A DNA stretch of 12,247 bases from Lautropia sp. SCN 70-15 (GTDB taxonomy: Bacteria; Pseudomonadota; Gammaproteobacteria; Burkholderiales; Burkholderiaceae_E): positions 1 through 12,247 of the forward strand of contig MEEC01000053.1 in assembly GCA_001724315.1 (NCBI GenBank). The letters run 5' to 3'. The notes under the pieces were generated by a model. It was not told where the DNA came from. It was given only the letters and a program-made list of their open reading frames with translations, and ran no database searches. The translations under genes and the position numbers were made by a program. Below are positions 6,357 through 12,247 of this stretch, one piece after another; position 1 is the stretch's first letter; each line of letters begins with the position of its first letter.

Positions 6357-7310
6357 ATGAACCGTCACATCCGCGGGTTCATCGCGGCCGCAGCGATCGG
6401 CCTCGGCCTGAGCGGCGCCGCCCAGGCCCAGCAATTCGTCAACGTCCTCACCGGCGGCACCAGCGGCATCTACTACCCGCTCGGCGTCGCGCTGTCGCAG
6501 ATCTACGGCAAGGAGATCCCCGAGGCGAAATCCTCGGTCCAGTCGACCAAGGCATCGGTCGAGAACCTGAACCTGCTGCAGGCAGGCCGCGGCGAGATCG
6601 GCTTCACGCTCGGCGACGCGCTTTCCGACGCCTGGAAAGGCAACGAGGAAGTCGGCTTCAAGGCTCCGCTCAAGAAGCTGCGCGCCATCGCCGGCATCTA
6701 CCCGAACTACGTGCAGATCGTGGCCAGCGCCGATTCCGGCATCAAGACCCTGGACGACCTGAAGGGCAAGCGCGTGTCGGTCGGCGCGCCGCGCTCGGGC
6801 ACCGAGCTGAACGCGCGCGCCGTGTTCAAGGCCGCCGGCATGACCTACAAGGACTTCGCCAAGGTCGAGTACCTGCCCTTCGGCGAGTCGGTCGAGCTGA
6901 TCAAGAACCGCCAGCTCGACGCCACGCTGCAGTCGGCGGGCCTTGGCGTGGCCTCGATCCGCGACCTGGCCACGTCGGTGAAGATCGTCGTCGTGCCGGT
7001 GCCGGCCGACGTGATCGCCAAGATCGGCGACCCGGCCTACCAGTCGGCCGTCATCCCTGCGGGCACCTACGACGGTCAGTCGGGCGACGTGCCGACCGCG
7101 GCGATCAACAACTTCCTGGTCACCCACGAAGGCGTCTCGGACACCGTCGCCTACAAGATGACCAAGGCGCTGTTCGAGAACCTCGAGCAGATGGTCTCGG
7201 CGCACGCCGCGGCCAAGCGGATCTCGCTCGAGGGCGCGGTGAAGGGCCTGCCGCTGCCGCTGCACCCCGGCGCGGAGAAGTTCTACCGCGAGAAGGGCGT
7301 CCTGAAGTAA
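6357..7310 (+). CDS. TAXI-family TRAP transporter solute-binding protein
   Basis: This is the periplasmic binding protein of a TRAP transporter of the TAXI (TRAP-associated extracytoplasmic immunogenic) class. A signal peptide is clear: MNRHIRGF then a hydrophobic stretch ending in AAQAQ, cleaved near residue 24. The mature part begins with FVNVLTGGTSGIYYPLG, the typical TAXI opening, and has FTLGDALSDAW (about 82-92), the PNYVQIVA segment, the hinge-region motif LDDLKGKRVSVGAPRSGTE (about 122-140) and a terminal HPGAEKFYREKG. The length of 317 aa is normal. TAXI proteins typically bind glutamate, other dicarboxylates or related organic acids; the substrate here cannot be read from sequence. 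A strong Shine-Dalgarno sequence supports the start. It is followed 125 nt later by the permease gene. Confidence 0.95.
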   Translation: MNRHIRGFIAAAAIGLGLSGAAQAQQFVNVLTGGTSGIYYPLGVALSQIYGKEIPEAKSSVQSTKASVENLNLLQAGRGEIGFTLGDALSDAWKGNEEVGFKAPLKKLRAIAGIYPNYVQIVASADSGIKTLDDLKGKRVSVGAPRSGTELNARAVFKAAGMTYKDFAKVEYLPFGESVELIKNRQLDATLQSAGLGVASIRDLATSVKIVVVPVPADVIAKIGDPAYQSAVIPAGTYDGQSGDVPTAAINNFLVTHEGVSDTVAYKMTKALFENLEQMVSAHAAAKRISLEGAVKGLPLPLHPGAEKFYREKGVLK

Positions 7311-7344
7311 GAAGAAGGAATCGCGCTCGAGCAGGCGCACCGGA

Positions 7345-7370
7345 GCCCGCCTCGCGACCCGAGCGCGGGC
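7345..7370 (+). other. Intercistronic hairpin 1 (binding protein / permease gap)
   Basis: GCCCGCCTCG (7345-7354) pairs with CGAG-c-GCGGGC (7360-7370), giving ten pairs with one bulged C and a 5-nt loop. It lies in the 125-nt gap after the binding-protein gene and would help protect that mRNA segment against 3' exonucleases. Confidence 0.5.
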
Positions 7371-7386
7371 CCGCCTGAACCGCTCC

Positions 7387-7414
7387 GAGGGACGCGACCG
7401 TCGCGTCCCTCTTT
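7387..7414 (+). terminator. Attenuator-type hairpin before TRAP permease
   Basis: An 11-bp perfect stem GAGGGACGCGA (7387-7397) / TCGCGTCCCTC (7401-7411) with loop CCG is followed by TTTC GTTTC. The T-tract is short and interrupted, so partial termination is likely. This would make binding protein more abundant than permease, as is usual for TRAP systems. CTCC at 7383-7386 at the base of the stem is complementary to the permease ribosome site GGAG (7425-7428); the match extends to 7 nt (7383-7389 with 7422-7428). Confidence 0.6.
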
Positions 7415-7435
7415 CGTTTCGCTCGGAGACAACCG

Positions 7436-9492
<2,057 letters not shown>

Positions 9493-9496
<4 letters not shown>

Positions 9497-9519
9497 CGAT
9501 CGGGCTGTGCCTCGGATGA
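9493..9519 (+). CDS. Eight-codon mini-ORF (MTIGLCLG) at permease/DUF1850 junction
   Basis: The ATG at 9493 overlaps the permease stop codon in the classic ATGA arrangement and reads eight codons to a TGA at 9517-9519. That TGA again overlaps the next ATG (9516) as ATGA. The peptide equals the first residues of the DUF1850 protein because the sequence is duplicated. It may be a translated relay for ribosomes re-initiating from permease to DUF1850, or a by-product of a recent duplication. Confidence 0.4.
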
Positions 9520-9538
9520 CGATCGGACTGTGCCTCGC
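9493..9538 (+). repeat. 23-nt tandem duplication over the DUF1850 start
   Basis: Copies 9493-9515 and 9516-9538 match at 21 of 23 positions, differing at the 12th and last bases. Both start with ATGACGATCGG. The unit is not a multiple of three, so the first copy was put out of frame with the gene. The ancestral layout was presumably a single ATGA overlap between permease and DUF1850 gene. Confidence 0.9.
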
Positions 9539-9905
9539 GGTGGCGACCGCCATCGTCGCCGCCTTGCCGGTCGAGCGCTTCACCCTCGACTGGATGCACT
9601 CGGTCGAGAAGATCCGCTGGCAGGAAGACTGGCGAATCGACGCCGCGCGACGAAGCCTGGTGCTGGTCGAGTCGCGCGTGCGCGGCTCCGGCGCCGGCAT
9701 GGAGCCGCCGGAGGGCGCCGTCCTGCGCGATGGCACCTGGCATGCGCAGGGCGGGCTCGAGGTGCCGCGGCTGAGCCTGGCGCTGTCGGACTTCACCGAA
9801 GACTGGCGCCTGTGCGCGAATGGCGCCTGCCGCCCCTTGCGCGCTTTCGCGCCGCCCAATGCAGGCGCGATCGAACTGCTGCCTTGCCGAACCGGCCGGC
9901 GGTGA
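9516..9905 (+). CDS. DUF1850 protein of TAXI-TRAP operon
   Basis: This 129-aa protein belongs to the DUF1850 family, recognised from the N-terminal RFTLDWMHSVEKIRWQEDW segment (about 21-39, with the conserved HSVEK..W.E.W pattern) and from its place right after a TAXI-TRAP permease gene, where this family is usually found. A short hydrophobic stretch (residues 2-18) suggests export or membrane anchoring. Three cysteines (100, 105, 124) lie in the C-terminal third and could form a disulphide outside the cytoplasm. Function is not established; an accessory role in TRAP transport is an inference from context. ATG 9516 is chosen over a GTG at 9507, because it restores the ATGA overlap. It converges with trxC, 31 nt apart, with no terminator visible. 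Confidence 0.85.
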   Translation: MTIGLCLAVATAIVAALPVERFTLDWMHSVEKIRWQEDWRIDAARRSLVLVESRVRGSGAGMEPPEGAVLRDGTWHAQGGLEVPRLSLALSDFTEDWRLCANGACRPLRAFAPPNAGAIELLPCRTGRR

Positions 9906-9936
9906 CGCTCGCGGTCGCGCGGCGTCGCGCCGGGTC

Positions 9937-10386
9937 TCAGCCGATCTGGCCGCGCACCCAGCGCACGATGTCGGCCGCCCCCATCGCACCGGATATCCGG
10001 GCGACCTCCCTGCCCTGCCTGAAGAGCACCATCGTGGGGATGCTCCGGATCGCATGGCGCGCCGCGAGCGCCTGCGCTTCCTCGGTATTGACCTTGGCCA
10101 GCCGGGCCGCCGGTTCGAGTTGCGCGGCGGCCTGGGCGAAGGCCGGTGCCATCGTCCGGCAGGGCCCGCACCAGGGTGCCCAGAAGTCCACGACCAGGGG
10201 CAGATCCCCGCGTCCGACATGGCGATCGAATGCCTCGGCATCGAGTTCCACCGGCTTTCCGGCGAAGAGCGGCTCGCCGCACCGGCCGCAGCTCGGCCCC
10301 TCGGACAGGCGCGCACTCGGCACGCGGTTGGTCGTGTGACAGGCAGGGCAGACGACCTGGGTCGTCGAGGCGTTTTCCGGATTCAT
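9937..10386 (-). CDS. trxC: Thioredoxin 2 (zinc-binding thioredoxin TrxC)
   Basis: This cytoplasmic protein-disulphide reductase is reduced by thioredoxin reductase. The 149-aa product has the N-terminal zinc ribbon that sets Trx2 apart from TrxA: Cys13 and Cys16 (CPAC) with Cys33 and Cys36 (CGRC). The thioredoxin fold follows with active site WCGPC (Cys73, Cys76) in VVDFWAPWCGPCRTMAP and the cis-proline motif SIPT before MVLFRQG. Length is near that of E. coli TrxC (139 aa). The start at 10386 has a good AAGGAG site 5 nt upstream; a longer open frame toward 10611 runs across the tandem repeat and is rejected. In other bacteria trxC is often under OxyR control; no OxyR site was identified here. 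Confidence 0.95.
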   Translation of the reverse strand: MNPENASTTQVVCPACHTTNRVPSARLSEGPSCGRCGEPLFAGKPVELDAEAFDRHVGRGDLPLVVDFWAPWCGPCRTMAPAFAQAAAQLEPAARLAKVNTEEAQALAARHAIRSIPTMVLFRQGREVARISGAMGAADIVRWVRGQIG

Positions 10387-10591
10387 CGTCGCTCCTTCGC
10401 GAGGCATCGAACTGGCAGATGGTTCCCGAATGCCCCAATTCAAGCGCCAGGTTCCGGATGGCGAGCGCCAGGTTCCGGAAGGCGAGCCCCGGGTTCCTGA
10501 CGGCGAGCGCCTCCTCCCGATTTGCAGGCATCCGCCGCCGCGCGCCGAGCCACTCGTGACATCATCCGGGCCTCGCCTCATCCGTCCGGCC
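10387..10591. promoter_or_regulatory. Divergent region trxC / EamA transporter
   Basis: This 205-nt gap between divergent genes should contain promoters for both, but no pair of boxes stands out. Nearly a third of it is a 21-bp tandem repeat. The rest is GC-rich without strong hairpins or T-tracts. Confidence 0.4.
10444..10506. repeat. 21-bp direct tandem repeat, three copies
   Basis: Copies lie at 10444-10464, 10465-10485 and 10486-10506. The first two differ at one base (GATGG versus GAAGG) and the third at about five. A partial fourth copy (GCGCC) follows. The core is CAGGTTCCGGA. The unit is seven codons long, so one plus-strand frame reads heptads such as RQVPDGE and one minus-strand frame reads SPSGTWR. 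This open reading probably has no coding meaning, as no family start includes it. Confidence 0.92.
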
Positions 10592-11506
10592 ATGCATCTC
10601 GACGCCCGCACCCGAATCGCCCAGCTGCTCGTCTTCGTGACCCCCTCGCTCTGGGCCGCGAATTACGTGATCGCGCGCCTCTCGGTGGGCGTGATCGAAC
10701 CCCACGCGCTCGCATTCTTCCGATGGCTGGTCGCCCTGCTCCTGATGCTGCCGATTGCCTGGCCGGCGCTTCGGGCGAACTGGCCGGCGTGGCGACGCGA
10801 GTGGCGCGACCTGCTGGTGTTCGGCGCCCTCGGAATGTGGATCTGCGGCGCCTTCGTGTACATCGCGGCACGGACCACCAGCGGCACCAACATCGGCCTG
10901 GTGTACGCGATCTCCCCGGTCCTGATTGCCGCGGCGTCGGCCCGCTGGCTCGGCGATCGCCTGTCGCCCCGCCAGAAAGGCGGACTGGCCATCGCGATTG
11001 CCGGCGTCCTGCTCATCATCCTGAAAGGCAATCCGGGCGCCTTGTTCCAGCTGCGCTTCACCCCGGGCGACCTCTGGGTCATCACCGCAGCGGGCGCCTG
11101 GACCGTCTACTCGCTGATGCTGCAGGCGCGGCCGACGGTGCTGGATCCCTTCGCCCGACTGACCGCGATCGTCATGGCCGGCCTGCTGGTGCTCGCGCCC
11201 TTCACGATCGCCGAAGCACTGGTCCTTGGCCCGCCGCGCATCGACACGCAGACCGTGCTGCTGGTCCTCGCGGCGGGGCTCTTGCCCGGCTTCGGCGCCT
11301 ACCAGGCCTACTCCTTTATGCAGAAGCAGCTGGGCCCGGCCCGGACCGGCCTGGTGCTGTACCTCGGACCACCCTACGCCGCGGCCGCAACCTGGCTGAT
11401 CCTCGGCGAGCAACCGTACTGGTACCACTGGGCAGGCACCGCCCTGCTGCTTCCGGGGATCTGGCTAGCCACCGCCCGCGGGGTGCCGGCCGGAGCAGGT
11501 CGGTAA
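10592..11506 (+). CDS. DMT-superfamily EamA transporter
   Basis: This inner-membrane protein of 304 aa has about ten transmembrane helices in two EamA repeats (about residues 12-140 and 150-295). Family-typical features are the N-terminal LLVFVTPSLWAANYVIARL, the ALAFFRWLVALLLM segment, the GLVYAISPVLIAAASARWLGDRLSPRQKGGLAIAIAGVLLI end of repeat one, and the matching GLVLYLGPPYAAAATWLILGE in repeat two. EamA proteins usually export small metabolites such as amino acids or are of unknown specificity; the substrate cannot be told from sequence. ATG 10592 (MHLDARTRI) is the best family-like start, though its ribosome site is weak. An in-frame ATG at 10430 would add 54 residues made of the tandem repeat. 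It ends before a terminator at 11543-11567. Confidence 0.92.
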   Translation: MHLDARTRIAQLLVFVTPSLWAANYVIARLSVGVIEPHALAFFRWLVALLLMLPIAWPALRANWPAWRREWRDLLVFGALGMWICGAFVYIAARTTSGTNIGLVYAISPVLIAAASARWLGDRLSPRQKGGLAIAIAGVLLIILKGNPGALFQLRFTPGDLWVITAAGAWTVYSLMLQARPTVLDPFARLTAIVMAGLLVLAPFTIAEALVLGPPRIDTQTVLLVLAAGLLPGFGAYQAYSFMQKQLGPARTGLVLYLGPPYAAAATWLILGEQPYWYHWAGTALLLPGIWLATARGVPAGAGR

Positions 11507-11542
11507 AGCCCCGGGCAGGCGACGCGAGCAAGGGACGAAAAA

Positions 11543-11567
11543 AAGCCCGAACCAGGGGTTCGGGCTT
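11543..11567 (-). terminator. Strong intrinsic terminator of the 100-aa gene (bidirectional)
   Basis: An 11-bp perfect stem, 11543-11553 with 11557-11567 (AAGCCCGAACC / GGTTCGGGCTT), has a 3-nt loop. On the minus strand the run of T residues starting in the stem continues (complement of the A-run 11538-11544). On the plus strand only TTAAT follows, so it may more weakly end the EamA transcript too. Confidence 0.88.
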
Positions 11568-11604
11568 AATCCACCAAGGAGGTGGAGGAGGAGACATCGG
11601 TCGA

Positions 11605-11622
11605 GGGATGCCTCGGCATCCC
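11605..11622 (-). other. Hairpin downstream of the 100-aa gene
   Basis: GGGATGC (11605-11611) pairs with GCATCCC (11616-11622) around a CTCG loop (CGAG on the minus strand). It lies between the gene's stop codon and its terminator. A second small stem, CCACC/GGTGG at 11571-11585, is next to it. Together the 3' UTR of this short gene is unusually structured. Confidence 0.45.
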
Positions 11623-11643
11623 CCAGGATTCATCGCTCGCGCA

Positions 11644-11946
11644 TCAGTTCCACTCGGCGCGGGCCTTCGCGGCCATGAATTCGGCGCGCACTCTCGGATC
11701 CGACTGCATCAGCGCCTCGAACTCGCGATCGGCGCGCCGCCTGGCCATGTCGGCCATGAAACGTGCGAACAGCGACGGCTTCGCCGCCGCCCGGGACACC
11801 TCTGCTGTCCGGGTCCCGACTTGCGCGTCACGCTGCGCCGCAGCATTACGGGCGTCGAGAACACCTCCGTAGACACCCTGGACCACGACCTCCAAGCCCC
11901 GCAGGACGCGCTCCAAGCCGTTGTGATGGGTGACCAGCGTGCTCAT
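11644..11946 (-). CDS. Hypothetical 100-aa protein next to the rRNA operon
   Basis: I do not recognise this family. The protein is 100 aa, cytoplasmic by appearance (no signal peptide or membrane helix), and rich in Ala and Arg. The N-terminal half (THHNGLERVLRGLEVVVQGVYGG) looks amphipathic. After a short variable linker comes a strongly charged helical tail, FARFMADMARRRADREFEALMQ, then SDPRVRAEFMAAKARAEWN. There are no cysteines. The start at 11946 is chosen because GGAG (11953-11956) lies 6 nt upstream; an ATG at 11949 is only 3 nt from it. Promoter, ribosome site and a strong terminator make it a convincing single-gene unit. It is codirectional with the upstream rRNA operon but separated by a terminator. 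Confidence 0.8.
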   Translation of the reverse strand: MSTLVTHHNGLERVLRGLEVVVQGVYGGVLDARNAAAQRDAQVGTRTAEVSRAAAKPSLFARFMADMARRRADREFEALMQSDPRVRAEFMAAKARAEWN

Positions 11947-11984
11947 CATTGACTCCAAAATTCATGTTGCGTTGCAATACACGA

Positions 11985-12014
11985 ATTATGGAGATCATCT
12001 CGCCATTGTTCCAA
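11985..12014 (-). promoter_or_regulatory. Promoter of the 100-aa gene
   Basis: On the minus strand a -35 TTGGAA (12009-12014, four of six) and a -10 CATAAT (11985-11990, five of six) are separated by 18 bp in an AT-rich stretch. Transcription would start near 11978, leaving a leader of about 30 nt before the ATG at 11946. Confidence 0.6.
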
Positions 12015-12034
12015 TTGATGTTTCGGATACCCCT

Positions 12035-12051
12035 CATTCACCTTGTGAATG
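12035..12051. promoter_or_regulatory. Operator-like palindrome CATTCACCTTGTGAATG
   Basis: Two perfect 7-bp arms (CATTCAC / GTGAATG) flank a 3-bp centre. It lies 20 bp upstream of the -35 box of the 100-aa gene, a position typical for an activator or a repressor of an upstream site. The regulator is unknown. Confidence 0.45.
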
Positions 12052-12154
12052 TTCCGTGAGCCCTTCCGGGGCTCGCCAAGCGCCGGCCAAGATCCGGGGG
12101 ACGCGGGCAGACGCTCACCGGGACGAGAAGCTCTGCGGGATCGTCATCCAAAAC

Positions 12155-12184
12155 AAAAAAGCCACCCCGAGGGGTGGCTTTTTT
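12155..12184 (-). terminator. Intrinsic terminator of the rRNA operon (bidirectional)
   Basis: GCCACCC (12161-12167) pairs with GGGTGGC (12172-12178) around a four-base loop, flanked by AAAAAA (12155-12160) and TTTTTT (12179-12184), so it works in both directions. On the minus strand it begins 10 nt after the 5S 3' end. Confidence 0.93.
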
Positions 12185-12194
12185 GCGTTTGGAG

Positions 12195-12247
12195 TGCCTG
12201 ACGATGTCCTACTTTCACGAGCGAGGTGCTCACTATCATCGGCGCTG
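12195..12247 (-). rRNA. rrf: 5S rRNA, 3' part (cut by window end)
   Basis: Read on the minus strand, the last 53 nt match the 3' half of a betaproteobacterial 5S rRNA: GCCGATGATAGTG, then a stem-loop, GTGAAAGTAGG and the closing end ATCGTCAGGCA. The 5' part lies beyond the window. An rRNA operon with 16S and 23S genes is therefore expected to the right, transcribed toward this window. Confidence 0.93.

Noticed and set aside
10444..10506. CRISPR array
   Set aside because: The repeats are directly adjacent with no spacers, only three copies are present, and no cas genes are nearby.
10430..10591. N-terminal extension of the EamA transporter encoded by the tandem repeat
   Set aside because: The 54 added residues are heptad repeats of charged residues and proline with no counterpart in the family, and the ATG at 10430 lacks a ribosome site. 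It remains a small possibility.
10522..11952. A 476-codon plus-strand frame overlapping the EamA gene
   Set aside because: It is out of frame with the clear membrane-protein reading and its translation is Arg/Pro-rich shadow sequence, running through a terminator.

Overview
The window looks like chromosomal DNA from a GC-rich betaproteobacterium, most likely Burkholderiales. The evidence is the codon use, the family content (NsrR-type Rrf2 regulator, TAXI-type TRAP transporter with a DUF1850 partner, a DUF4148-like exported protein), the tRNA-Asn body and the 5S rRNA 3' end. No transposase, integrase, phage or plasmid gene and no CRISPR array is visible. It reads as ordinary core chromosome with one clear selfish element, a small group I intron inside a tRNA gene.

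Left part (1-4214): a low-molecular-weight protein tyrosine phosphatase gene and uvrB lie on the minus strand, 61 nt apart, probably one transcript with a GC hairpin between them. A 284-nt AT-richer divergent region separates uvrB from a plus-strand class I aromatic/aspartate aminotransferase gene.

Middle (4239-6242): a near-consensus promoter drives tRNA-Asn(GUU). The tRNA is split inside its anticodon by a 214-nt group I intron of the small Azoarcus tRNA-Ile type, and an intrinsic terminator follows. Next, on the minus strand, come an ECF-like sigma factor gene with a cysteine cluster between its two DNA-binding domains, a small exported DUF4148-like gene downstream of it, and an nsrR-like [Fe-S] repressor gene.

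Right-middle (6357-9905): a plus-strand TRAP operon of the TAXI class, with binding protein, fused DctQM permease and DUF1850 protein. It is divergent from nsrR. Two hairpins sit between binding protein and permease. A 23-nt tandem duplication at the permease/DUF1850 junction creates an eight-codon mini-ORF linked by two ATGA stop/start overlaps.

Right (9937-12247): trxC (thioredoxin 2) on the minus strand and a DMT/EamA transporter on the plus strand flank a 21-bp tandem repeat. A minus-strand unknown 100-aa gene has its own promoter-like sequence, an upstream palindrome and a strong terminator. The window ends in an intrinsic terminator and the 3' end of a minus-strand 5S rRNA gene, so an rRNA operon lies just beyond the right edge and is transcribed toward this window.

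The most noteworthy item is the tRNA-Asn group I intron. Everything else is mostly known families with some unusual local architecture. I did not find a convincing new multi-gene defence or biosynthetic system.
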